NCBI GenBank assembly: GCA_003139975.1
Contig: PLHN01000523.1
Location: 1-7,919 of the forward strand
Direction: 5' to 3'
Source: Acidobacteriaceae bacterium
GTDB lineage: Bacteria; Acidobacteriota; Terriglobia; Terriglobales; Acidobacteriaceae
Length of the DNA stretch: 7,919 bases
Positions 1 to 6,953 of the stretch are shown here, piece after piece. Within the stretch, counting starts at the first letter, position 1. Each line of letters begins with the position of its first letter. The notes beneath the pieces were generated by a model. The model saw nothing but the letters and a program-made list of their open reading frames with translations. It ran no database searches and was not told the DNA's origin. A program made the position numbers and the translations under genes.

Positions 1-1
1 C

Positions 2-622
2 GGAGCGGGCTCAGTTTCTGCAGCCGCAAATTCCGGCGCAGATTCCACCGACAAGCCAGAACAGATTGCCTTCACATTAGGCGATACGGCCAATCTTGAC
101 GCCGATACGACTGTCCGATTTGCCGAGTTCTTTTCCGACTATGCCGTGCGTGACGGACAAGTCTATAAACGCTCGAATGAACTGGGCAGTCCGGCTGCCC
201 ACCTGATCGTGACCGTTAAAAGCAGCGGCAAGAACTTCGACGTATGGTTCCCGCAACTTGAAGAGGTCGCCGACAACTCGAAAGCTCCCTACCTGCTCGC
301 GCCGAAGGATCTGCAACTGGGCCACTTCACCGGTCTACAGGTGTCGCACGAACCCGGGCAGTGGGGTGTGTGGTCGGGTGTGGTGCTGTTGGGCGTGGGG
401 CTTACCTTCGTCTTCTATGTAATCCACATGCGCTTCTGGGCTGTCCCCGTACGGGATGAGCGCACCGGCCTGTACTCGTTGTGGATCGGTGGCAGCGCGA
501 ACCGCAATCGCGATGCATTCGAGGAGCGCTTCAACGAGTTGACTGAGGCAATTGAAAAGGAAGTTCAACCGAGTTCCAGCCTCGCTCCAAGCGAGCAGGT
601 CGCGACGGCCAGCACGCGCTGA
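2..622 (+). CDS. resB: Cytochrome c biogenesis protein ResB, C-terminal part (5' end outside the window)
   Basis: ResB works with CcsA/ResC in System II cytochrome c maturation, which moves heme across the cytoplasmic membrane and attaches it to apocytochromes outside. The frame is open from the left edge, giving about 206 residues of the C-terminal region; the start is not in the window. A soluble extracytoplasmic stretch is followed by one membrane helix (about nt 365-430, beginning GQWGVWSGVVLLG). A short cytoplasmic tail contains GGSANRNRDAFEERF, which resembles the conserved end of ResB proteins (a GSANKNRxxF-type motif). The His in SHEPGQW just before the helix lies where ResB proteins have a conserved region. 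The protein stops 38 nt before ccsB, the usual gene order, so the two are probably co-transcribed. No frameshift is seen. The family assignment is confident; the N-terminal helices cannot be checked here. Confidence 0.9.
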   Translation, partial: GAGSVSAAANSGADSTDKPEQIAFTLGDTANLDADTTVRFAEFFSDYAVRDGQVYKRSNELGSPAAHLIVTVKSSGKNFDVWFPQLEEVADNSKAPYLLAPKDLQLGHFTGLQVSHEPGQWGVWSGVVLLGVGLTFVFYVIHMRFWAVPVRDERTGLYSLWIGGSANRNRDAFEERFNELTEAIEKEVQPSSSLAPSEQVATASTR

Positions 623-645
623 CCGGTTGCTATGGGGACTGACCC

Positions 646-653
646 GGGAGGGG
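646..653 (+). promoter_or_regulatory. Ribosome binding site of ccsB
   Basis: GGGAGGGG lies 7 nt before the ATG at 661 and supports that start. It is flanked by GACCC (641-645) and GGGTC (651-655), which could pair around GGGAG and partly hide the site. The pairing is only 5 bp, so an effect on translation is speculative. Confidence 0.6.
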
Positions 654-660
654 TCCGACA

Positions 661-2064
661 ATGAGTCGAGCAAATGCAGAACAGCAGCAGCCGGCGACAA
701 CAGGTACAACCCTGATTGTGTTCGTCGGGCTGGCCATCGCATTTCTGCTGTTTATGGCGTTCTTGAATGTGGTTAAGAGCGGCAACGTGCTGAATGAAAG
801 CAATCTGCTGTTCGCCGCGCTGATTTTTTACTCCGGAGCGGGCGCGCTTTACCTTGGCTTCGGCGTCACAGGGACGGATTCTTATCTAAAGTTCGCCTCG
901 CTTGCCACCTGGGCTGGCCTTTTGGCCAACAGCGGCGCAATCGCCCACCGCTGGTACGAAGCCGGGCATCCTCCCTTCGCCAGCGTTTATGAGATGCTGC
1001 TCAGTTTTGTGTGGACGCTGGCGGTACTCACGCTGATCGCCGAGAAAAAATATGGTGTGAAGGTTATCGGCACGGTCACCATGCCGGTCGCCATCGTGGG
1101 CGTGGTGCTGATGCAGTTGCTGCGGACCGAAGTTCATCCGCTGGTTCCGGCGCTGCAATCCACCTGGCTGCATGTGCATGTCACGCTGGCGATGCTTGCC
1201 TATGCGGCTTGCGCTCTGAGCTTTGCGCTGGCCATGATGTTCTTGATCCAGGACAAGATGAAAACCGAAACCTTCCTCGCCGCCACCGGCGTGAGCACGC
1301 TGGCGATCTACGCGAGTATCGTGCTGACCCGCTTTGAAAAGGGAGGGTTGAGCTTGGTGGCATGGAGTGTTGAGGAGAAGCGGGAAGTATTCATCTCGAA
1401 AGGCATGCGGCTGTTTGTGGTCGTTCCGGATTTGGGGTGGCTGATTCTCCTGACGACGCTAGTCGTTGCTGCACCGCTCGCCCTCTATGCGCTGGCTCGC
1501 TCGAAGAAGGACGATAGCTACCTGGCGATTGCGAACCGCGCCGTGTTCATCAGCATCCTGCTGCAGATTATGACGCTCGTGATGTTCCTGCTGCGTGCCC
1601 GCGAAGGCGCTTATCCGTCGCTCGACGCGGACGGACTCTTCACCACCAGCCTGGCCGCGAGCCCGTTCATTCTTTCGGGCTTGGTGGGCGGGATTTTCAT
1701 CTCGCTGCTGTATTTGCTGCTGTTGTGGCGGCGGCCGGACCTGGAGCGTCTGCTGCCGGACGCCAACGCGCTTGACCGCATCACCTACAAGACTATCTGT
1801 ATTGCTTTTCCGCTCCTGACGTTGATGATTGCTGCCGGCGCTTACTGGGCGAACCAGACCTGGGGATCGTACTGGAATTGGGATCCGAAAGAGACTTGGG
1901 CAGCTATTACGTGGCTGGTGTATGCCGGCTACCTTCACATGCGCATCACGCGAGGATGGCGCGGACGCCGGGCGGCATATTTCGCCATCCTGGGATTCGG
2001 CGTGGTGATGTTTACGTTCTTTGGGGTCACTTATTTGTTGCCGGGCTTACATGCGTATGCTTGA
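661..2064 (+). CDS. ccsB: Cytochrome c biogenesis protein CcsB (CcsA/ResC family, heme-handling WWD protein)
   Basis: This polytopic membrane protein is the heme transport and ligation partner of ResB. Its 467 residues contain the tryptophan-rich WWD motif at about 401-413 ([13 protein letters not shown]), the family hallmark that binds heme outside the membrane. The flanking histidines expected to coordinate that heme are H173 (in WLHVHVTL, aligning with the WLMMHV region of chloroplast CcsA) and H464 (in the C-terminal GLHAY). The segment [17 protein letters not shown] (97-113) matches the conserved RWxxxGHxPxSNxYE region. ATG 661 has a good ribosome binding site. The protein is longer than the roughly 320-390 residues common in the family. 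The extra length lies mainly between residues 200 and 370, with about four additional hydrophobic stretches (206-222, 251-278, 291-311, 330-355). It is otherwise intact, with conserved residues present on both sides of the insertion. Confidence 0.95.
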   Translation: MSRANAEQQQPATTGTTLIVFVGLAIAFLLFMAFLNVVKSGNVLNESNLLFAALIFYSGAGALYLGFGVTGTDSYLKFASLATWAGLLANSGAIAHRWYEAGHPPFASVYEMLLSFVWTLAVLTLIAEKKYGVKVIGTVTMPVAIVGVVLMQLLRTEVHPLVPALQSTWLHVHVTLAMLAYAACALSFALAMMFLIQDKMKTETFLAATGVSTLAIYASIVLTRFEKGGLSLVAWSVEEKREVFISKGMRLFVVVPDLGWLILLTTLVVAAPLALYALARSKKDDSYLAIANRAVFISILLQIMTLVMFLLRAREGAYPSLDADGLFTTSLAASPFILSGLVGGIFISLLYLLLLWRRPDLERLLPDANALDRITYKTICIAFPLLTLMIAAGAYWANQTWGSYWNWDPKETWAAITWLVYAGYLHMRITRGWRGRRAAYFAILGFGVVMFTFFGVTYLLPGLHAYA

Positions 2065-2099
2065 GGCTCAGAGGCAGCCGCAACATCCTGTGAACGACC

Positions 2100-3212
2100 A
2101 TGATTGACCGAACGCTAACACCGACGGCAGGCAAGAGCACCGCGCGCTCCATGCGCGTGAACTGGCAACTGAAAGCCATTTGGCCGGTCGCTGTGGTTTT
2201 GTTGAACGGTATGTTCCTGTTTCTATTGGCGACCCTCTCGCTTCAAGACACCGAGCGCCATCGCCTGCTGCTGATTGCCGGGGCGGGGGCGGTCGCGATC
2301 TGCGGCGTTGTCATCGTGGTGCTCGCTTCCACCATCAATCGCCCGATGATCGAGTTGCAGGAGCAGATGGGGCGTGTGGGCGACGGTGAGTTGACCGCTT
2401 CAGTCACGTTTGCCAAGCGAAACGACGAGATCGGAGACCTGGGACGGAATTTCAATTTGATGGTGCAGCAACTCCGCGAAAGCCGCGAAGAGATCGAACT
2501 GCTGCACCGCACGCAGATGTCGCGCGCCGAGCACTTCGCCACCCTCGGCGAGTTGGCCACAGGTCTGGCGCACGAAATTCGCAATCCACTGGCTGGAATC
2601 GCGGGCGTGATCGAAATCGTGGGCCGCGACCTGCCTGCCTCCAGTCCGGCGAGGGCGGTGGTGAAGGAGGTGCGCGAGGAAATCAACCAGATCAACCGCA
2701 TCCTGACGGACCTGCTCGGCACCGCGCGCCCGCGTGCGGCCGAAATGCGCCTGAGCGATTTGAATACGACCGTTGAGCATGCCGTGATGCTGGCTCGTCA
2801 GCAAGTGCTGTCGAAGCCAATCAAAATCGAATTTAAGCCCGCCGAAAATTTGCCGGAAGTGGATCATGACAGCGACCAGATGCACCAGGTTCTGCTCAAT
2901 CTGCTTCTCAATGCGGTGCAGGCGATCGAAGGTCCGGGGCGGGTCGAGGTTTCTGTGTCTGCGCGCGAAGATTCCGACGATGCCGTGTTTACCGTTTCCG
3001 ACTCCGGCCGTGGAATTCCGCCCGAGCATCTTCCGAACATCTTCCGGCCGTTCTACACGACCAAGGGAGACGGAACTGGATTGGGTCTCTCGCTGGCCAA
3101 GCGGATCATCGAGGAACATCACGGACGGATCGAAGTCGAGAGCAGGTTAGGCAAGGGCACCACGTTCTCCGTCAGTCTCCCTGTGCGGCAGGCCGTCGCC
3201 GCACATCAGTGA
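2100..3212 (+). CDS. Sensor histidine kinase (HAMP-HisKA-HATPase, NtrB/AtoS-like), orphan in this window
   Basis: This 370-residue membrane kinase would autophosphorylate and pass phosphate to a response regulator, which is not in the window. Domain order: a cytoplasmic N-terminus; membrane helix 1 (about 26-48); a loop of roughly 6-9 residues (QDTERHR); helix 2 (about 55-77); HAMP (about 78-131); HisKA with phospho-acceptor H158 in GLAHEIRNPLAG; and HATPase_c with N-box LLNLLLNAVQ (N267, N271), G1 box DSGRGI (301-306), F-box NIFRPFYTTK and G2 box GTGLGL (325-330). The style resembles kinases that pair with NtrC-type, sigma54-dependent regulators. There is no PAS or extracytoplasmic sensor domain, so the signal is probably sensed in the membrane, by HAMP or by a partner. 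The start at 2100 lacks a strong ribosome binding site; an in-frame ATG at 2151 (M18) would keep all domains. It lies 35 nt after ccsB, probably on the same transcript. Its target is unknown; control of the adjacent hydrogenase is a guess. Confidence 0.92.
   Translation: MIDRTLTPTAGKSTARSMRVNWQLKAIWPVAVVLLNGMFLFLLATLSLQDTERHRLLLIAGAGAVAICGVVIVVLASTINRPMIELQEQMGRVGDGELTASVTFAKRNDEIGDLGRNFNLMVQQLRESREEIELLHRTQMSRAEHFATLGELATGLAHEIRNPLAGIAGVIEIVGRDLPASSPARAVVKEVREEINQINRILTDLLGTARPRAAEMRLSDLNTTVEHAVMLARQQVLSKPIKIEFKPAENLPEVDHDSDQMHQVLLNLLLNAVQAIEGPGRVEVSVSAREDSDDAVFTVSDSGRGIPPEHLPNIFRPFYTTKGDGTGLGLSLAKRIIEEHHGRIEVESRLGKGTTFSVSLPVRQAVAAHQ
3182..3205 (+). terminator. Stem-loop at the end of the kinase gene, possible transcript boundary
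   Basis: TGTGCGGC (3182-3189) and GCCGCACA (3198-3205) form a perfect 8-bp GC-rich stem around the 8-nt loop AGGCCGTC. It covers the last codons of the kinase gene and ends 4 nt before the stop codon. No run of T follows on either strand, so it is not a canonical intrinsic terminator. It could stabilise or end the upstream transcript, or be a chance product of coding sequence. Confidence 0.3.
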
Positions 3213-3256
3213 AGTTTCGAAAACCCAACAATCTTTCCATTACGTCACATTGATAG

Positions 3257-3270
3257 GTGACACGAGTCAC
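3257..3270. promoter_or_regulatory. Candidate CRP/FNR-superfamily operator, GTGA-N6-TCAC
   Basis: GTGA (3257-3260), six bases, then TCAC (3267-3270) is exactly the core spacing of a CRP-type site (TGTGA-N6-TCACA), although the outer bases differ (G before GTGA, T after TCAC). It lies about 84-97 nt before the hyaA ATG. It overlaps two further dyads: GTCAC-N8-GTGAC (3244-3261) and GAGTCA-C-TGACTC (3264-3276). Hydrogenase operons are often controlled by oxygen or energy regulators of this superfamily. No regulator gene is in the window, so the assignment rests on sequence shape alone. Confidence 0.35.
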
Positions 3271-3343
3271 TGACTCATATGACGGCTGTACTAACATGCT
3301 GCGACATTGGACACAATGCACGGCCATCTTTCACAGCACGATC

Positions 3344-3347
3344 GAGG
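3344..3347 (+). promoter_or_regulatory. Ribosome binding site that decides the hyaA start
   Basis: GAGG lies 6 nt before the ATG at 3354. The longer in-frame start at 3279 has no such site, and it would place 25 extra residues before the Tat signal and translate the dyad cluster's right edge. The 3354 start gives an N-terminus like that of E. coli HyaA, so it is preferred. Confidence 0.6.
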
Positions 3348-3353
3348 CAGCCA

Positions 3354-4469
3354 ATGGAAACCCACACACGCAGTGCCTCCACCTACGATGTCTTACGCGC
3401 ACACGGAGTCGACCGCCGGCGATTTCTGAAATTCTGCACCATGATGGCAGCGGCGATGGGGCTGGACGCAACGGTCGTTCCACAGATCGTCGAAGCGCTC
3501 GAAACCAAACCGCGCCTGCCGGTGATCTGGCTGCACGGGCTGGAATGCACGTGCTGCAGCGAGTCGTTCATCCGCTCCTCGCACCCGATCGCGCAGGACG
3601 TGATTCTGAACATGATCTCGCTCGACTACGACGACACTTTGATGGCGGCGGCGGGGTTCCAGGCCGAGGAGAATCGCAAACGCACCATGAAGGATTATTC
3701 GGGCCAGTACGTGCTGGCGGTGGAAGGCAACGCACCCACCGCCGATGGGGGCGTGTACTGCACCGTGGGCGGCGAGACCTTTCTCAACATCCTGCAAGAG
3801 ACTGCGGAGAACGCGAAAGCGGTAATCGCGTGGGGCTCGTGCGCGTCGAATGGATGCGTGCAGGCGGCCAAGCCCAATCCGACTGGGGCGAAGCCAATCC
3901 ACGAGTTGATCTCGCATAAGGCAATCATCAACGTGCCCGGCTGCCCGCCCATCGCGGAGGTCATGACTGGCGTCCTTACCTACATCCTGACCTTTGGCGC
4001 GCTTCCGGAACTCGACCGCTACGGACGTCCGAAAATGTTCTATGCACAGCGCATCCACGACAAATGTTACCGGCGGGCGTTCTTCGATGCCGGCCAGTTT
4101 GTCGAGACCTGGGACGACGAGGGAGCAAAGAAGGGCTGGTGCCTCTACAAGATGGGCTGCCGCGGCCCGACCACCTACAACTCGTGTCCGACGTTCAAGT
4201 GGAATAACGGAGTGTCGTATCCGATTGGCTCTGGCCACGGCTGCATCGGCTGCAGCGAGGAGAATTTCTGGGATGACGGCCCGTTCTATGAGCGGCTGTC
4301 GTCGATTCCAGTGCCGGGCATCGATTCCACGCCCGACGCTATTGGCGCGGTGGCTGCGGGCGCGGCCCTGATCGGGGTGGGAGCGCACTTCATTTCCACT
4401 GAGGTTCGGCGCGCAGCCGGGAAGAAGATCGGTTCGGACACGGAAGCGCAGGGAAAGGAAGGAAGGTGA
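3354..4469 (+). CDS. hyaA: [NiFe]-hydrogenase small subunit, Tat-exported, O2-tolerant six-cysteine type
   Basis: The 371-residue electron-transfer subunit of a membrane-bound uptake hydrogenase carries electrons from the Ni-Fe site through three Fe-S clusters to cytochrome b. It begins with a twin-arginine signal (RRRFLKF, 21-27), probably cleaved after A48 (VEA|LETKP). Proximal cluster cysteines are C65, C68, C163 and C197. The supernumerary C67 and C168 complete the six-cysteine set that builds the [4Fe-3S] cluster of O2-tolerant enzymes; with a 48-residue offset they equal C17, C19, C20, C115, C120 and C149 of mature E. coli Hyd-1. E124 matches Hyd-1 E76. Distal cluster ligands are H235, C238, C263 and C269. 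The medial [3Fe-4S] ligands are C278, C297 and C300, with P290 where a fourth cysteine would allow [4Fe-4S]. A C-terminal hydrophobic helix (about 328-347) anchors it in the membrane. The gene opens the operon, 3 nt before hyaB. Confidence 0.97.
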   Translation: METHTRSASTYDVLRAHGVDRRRFLKFCTMMAAAMGLDATVVPQIVEALETKPRLPVIWLHGLECTCCSESFIRSSHPIAQDVILNMISLDYDDTLMAAAGFQAEENRKRTMKDYSGQYVLAVEGNAPTADGGVYCTVGGETFLNILQETAENAKAVIAWGSCASNGCVQAAKPNPTGAKPIHELISHKAIINVPGCPPIAEVMTGVLTYILTFGALPELDRYGRPKMFYAQRIHDKCYRRAFFDAGQFVETWDDEGAKKGWCLYKMGCRGPTTYNSCPTFKWNNGVSYPIGSGHGCIGCSEENFWDDGPFYERLSSIPVPGIDSTPDAIGAVAAGAALIGVGAHFISTEVRRAAGKKIGSDTEAQGKEGR

Positions 4470-4472
4470 GGC

Positions 4473-6194
4473 ATGGCGACTCGAGTTGTGGTTGATCCCG
4501 TCACTCGTATCGAGGGTCACCTGCGAGTGGAAGCGACGCTCGACGAACGTGGCGTTATCAAGGACGCCATGTCCTCCGGAACCATGTGGCGCGGCCTGGA
4601 GGTGATCCTTAAGGGCCGCGACCCACGCACTGCCTGGGCGTTTTGCGAGCGCATCTGCGGCGTGTGCACCACTGTGCATGCGTTGGCTTCAGTGCGAACA
4701 GTGGAGAACGCACTTAGCGTCAAGGTTCCGCCAAACGCGGAAATTATCCGTAACATCATGTTTCTGACGCAGATGGTGCAGGACCACGTGATCCACTTTT
4801 ACCATCTGCACGCGCTCGACTGGGTTGATATTGTCTCCGCTCTGAAGGCAGATCCAGCCGCGACTTCGGCGTTCGCACAAAAAGTTTCGCCGTCGTGGCC
4901 GCTGGCGAGCACGGGGTATTTCAAAGACCTGGCGGGCACGCTGACGAAGTTCGTAGAGTCGGGTCAGCTGGGTATTTTCCAGAACGCGTACTGGGGACAT
5001 CCTGCCTACAAACTGCCGCCGGAAGCGAACCTGATGGCGGTCGCGCACTATCTGGAAGCGCTGAAGTGGCAGAAGGAGATCATCAAGATCCACACCGTTT
5101 TTGGGGGCAAGAACCCGCACCCCAACTACCTGATGGGCGGAATGGCGTCGGCGATCTCGATGCAAGGCGACAACGCCATCAACATGGAGCGGCTGGACTA
5201 CGTGAAGACGCTGATCCAGGGCGCGATCCAGGTAGTTGACAACATGTATATCCCGGACCTGCTGGCGGTGGCGTCGTTCTATACGGACTGGGCGGCAATT
5301 GGTGGCGGGCTCGGAAACTACATGACCTACGGCGATCTTCCGCAGAATGGCATCGGCGACATAAGCCAGTTCCGCATTCCACGCGGGATTATCCTCAATA
5401 AGAATCTCAGCGAGGTTCTCCCGCTCGACCTGACCGACGCCTCGCAGGTGCAGGAACAGGTCGCTCACTCCTGGTACGAGTATCCCGAGGGCAAGGATTC
5501 GTTGCATCCCTGGGATGGCGTGACCGTTCCTAAGTACAGCGGACCCAAACCTCCCTACCAGCAACTCGATGAGAACGCCAAGTACTCGTGGCTGAAATCT
5601 CCGCGCTGGAAGGGCAACGCGATGGAGGTTGGACCGCTGGCGCGTATGCTGGTGGGGTTTGCCAGCGGCAAAACGGAATACAAGGACGTGGTCACGGAAG
5701 CATTGGGCGCACTCAAGGTGCCGCCGACGGCGTTGTTCTCAACCTTGGGCCGAACCGCAGCCCGCGGACTTGAGACAAAGCTCTGCGTGCACTGGCTGAT
5801 GGCCGAGTATGACAACCTGATCGCGAATCTGAAGGCAGGGGACTCGGCCACCGCCGATACGTCACGTTGGGAGCCTTCGACCTGGCCGACGGAAGCCAAG
5901 GGCTACGGCTTTACCGAGGCGCCACGCGGGTCACTGGCTCACTGGATTCACATTAAGGACGCGAAGATTGAGAACTACCAGATCGTCGTGCCCTCCACGT
6001 GGAATGCCTCGCCAAAGGACGGCAAAGGCCAGCATGGGGCCTACGAGGCGGCATTGCTGAATACGCCGATGGCGGACCCGAAACGGCCACTCGAAATCCT
6101 GCGGACGATCCATTCTTTCGATCCCTGCCTGGCCTGCGCCTCGCACGTGTTTGGGCCGAACGGTGAGAAGCTCGCGGAAATCAGGGTGCGGTAG
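4473..6194 (+). CDS. hyaB: [NiFe]-hydrogenase large (catalytic) subunit
   Basis: This subunit holds the Ni-Fe(CN)2CO centre that splits H2. Its 573 residues are very similar along their whole length to E. coli HyaB. The Ni/Fe ligands are C62 and C65 in the N-terminal RICGVCTTVHA motif and C552 and C555 in DPCLACASH. E14 (TRIEGH) is the conserved proton-path glutamate, and R485 (TEAPRGS) is the conserved arginine over the active site. Cleavage after H558 would remove a 15-residue tail (VFGPNGEKLAEIRVR), the same length as in HyaB, so the enzyme needs the HyaD protease encoded downstream. There is no signal peptide; the folded subunit is expected to be carried out by the Tat signal of HyaA. C58, four residues before the first ligand, replaces the Val of E. 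coli. A GGAAGG site inside the end of hyaA serves the ATG, and the 3-nt gap implies coupled translation. Confidence 0.98.
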   Translation: MATRVVVDPVTRIEGHLRVEATLDERGVIKDAMSSGTMWRGLEVILKGRDPRTAWAFCERICGVCTTVHALASVRTVENALSVKVPPNAEIIRNIMFLTQMVQDHVIHFYHLHALDWVDIVSALKADPAATSAFAQKVSPSWPLASTGYFKDLAGTLTKFVESGQLGIFQNAYWGHPAYKLPPEANLMAVAHYLEALKWQKEIIKIHTVFGGKNPHPNYLMGGMASAISMQGDNAINMERLDYVKTLIQGAIQVVDNMYIPDLLAVASFYTDWAAIGGGLGNYMTYGDLPQNGIGDISQFRIPRGIILNKNLSEVLPLDLTDASQVQEQVAHSWYEYPEGKDSLHPWDGVTVPKYSGPKPPYQQLDENAKYSWLKSPRWKGNAMEVGPLARMLVGFASGKTEYKDVVTEALGALKVPPTALFSTLGRTAARGLETKLCVHWLMAEYDNLIANLKAGDSATADTSRWEPSTWPTEAKGYGFTEAPRGSLAHWIHIKDAKIENYQIVVPSTWNASPKDGKGQHGAYEAALLNTPMADPKRPLEILRTIHSFDPCLACASHVFGPNGEKLAEIRVR

Positions 6195-6207
6195 TCGGAG
6201 GAAACTC

Positions 6208-6213
6208 AGGAGG
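6208..6213 (+). promoter_or_regulatory. Strong ribosome binding site of hyaC
   Basis: A perfect AGGAGG lies 5 nt before the ATG at 6219, in the 24-nt gap after hyaB. It fixes the hyaC start. Confidence 0.7.
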
Positions 6214-6218
6214 AACCT

Positions 6219-6944
6219 ATGGCGACTTCCACTCACGAGTTCGACCCGCAGGCCATGGGCCAGCACCCGGAGCAATACTTTCGGCGTGAATACGTCTGGC
6301 AGTTGCCGGTTCGCATCACGCACTGGGTCAATGCGGCCTGCCTGACTGTGCTGTTCCTGACCGGGCTTTATATTTCGCATCCGCTGCTGGCCCCGAGCGG
6401 AGAGGCGGTGCACCACTTCGTGATGGGACGGGTGCGGCAATTTCACTTTGCCGCGGCCATGCTTTTCACGGTGACTTTTATGGTGCGGGTGTACTGGTTC
6501 TGGGTTGGCAATAACTATGCACGGTCGGGGTTTCCCTACGTGTGGCGTCCACAGTGGTGGGCAGACCTGTTCCGGCAGGCCGCGGATTATTTGCGGCTGG
6601 AGCGCGGGCACGTTCACCTGGGGCACAACTCATTGGGCGGGGCGACTTACACGGTGTTTGTCATCTTTCTCGGATGGTGCCAGATTTTCACGGGAATGGC
6701 TCTGTACTCTGAAAGCAATCCAGGAGGCATTCTGAACCGCCTTTTCGGTTGGGTGCTACCTCTTCTGGGTGGATCGTTCCAGACGCACATGTGGCATCAC
6801 TTCTTTGCGTGGGGATTCGTGGTGTTTGCGATCCTCCATGTCTACATCGTCCTCTACGATTCCACACAGTACGGCAACGGCCTCATCACGTCGATCATTT
6901 CCGGCTACAAGTTTTACCAGAAGGGGGACTTTAAGGAGGACTAG
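6219..6944 (+). CDS. hyaC: Ni/Fe-hydrogenase b-type cytochrome subunit
   Basis: This membrane cytochrome b anchors the hydrogenase and passes electrons from the small subunit to the quinone pool. Its 241 residues have four hydrophobic helices, at about 33-53, 75-96, 142-163 and 192-213. Likely ligands of the two hemes are H35 (RITHW, helix 1), H76 (helix 2), and H193 and H207 (helix 4). The 14-residue spacing of the last two equals that of H186 and H200 in the Wolinella succinogenes HydC cytochrome. H194 next to H193 is an alternative. The HLGHNSLGG stretch before helix 3 and the C-terminal SGYKFYQKGDF resemble the HyaC/HupC family, and the length is typical. It lies between the structural genes and the protease gene, the standard hya order. 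The family is clear; the ligand choice is by analogy. Confidence 0.94.
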   Translation: MATSTHEFDPQAMGQHPEQYFRREYVWQLPVRITHWVNAACLTVLFLTGLYISHPLLAPSGEAVHHFVMGRVRQFHFAAAMLFTVTFMVRVYWFWVGNNYARSGFPYVWRPQWWADLFRQAADYLRLERGHVHLGHNSLGGATYTVFVIFLGWCQIFTGMALYSESNPGGILNRLFGWVLPLLGGSFQTHMWHHFFAWGFVVFAILHVYIVLYDSTQYGNGLITSIISGYKFYQKGDFKED

Positions 6945-6953
6945 CTTCACAGT

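Larger units (their letters stand above)
3213..3353 (+). promoter_or_regulatory. Non-coding control region of the hydrogenase operon
   Basis: These 141 nt separate the kinase stop from the chosen hyaA start, the longest gap inside the plus-strand array. They hold a cluster of dyads at 3244-3276 and a separate dyad CATTG-GACA-CAATG at 3305-3318. A weak sigma70-like pair can be drawn as CTGACT (3270-3275), a 16-nt spacer and TAACAT (3292-3297), each four of six matches to consensus. I saw no good sigma54 -24/-12 element. The position and the dyads support a promoter region, but the exact promoter is not settled. Confidence 0.5.

Noticed and set aside
2400..3122. Minus-strand open frame of 240 codons opposite the kinase
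   Set aside because: It lies entirely within the conserved HAMP, HisKA and HATPase coding sequence and has no domain of its own.
3279..3353. Longer hyaA reading frame starting at ATG 3279
   Set aside because: It has no ribosome binding site, adds 25 residues before the Tat signal, and begins beside the dyad cluster. ATG 3354 has GAGG at good spacing and gives an E. coli-like N-terminus.
3393..4679. Long minus-strand open frame of 428 codons opposite hyaA
   Set aside because: It is a reflection of GC-rich codon use in hyaA and the start of hyaB. Its translation is rich in Arg, His and Ala with no recognisable domain, while the plus strand encodes a clear hydrogenase subunit.
4689..5564. Minus-strand open frame of 291 codons opposite hyaB
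   Set aside because: The plus strand is a fully conserved catalytic subunit here. The antisense product has no family resemblance and no ribosome binding site.
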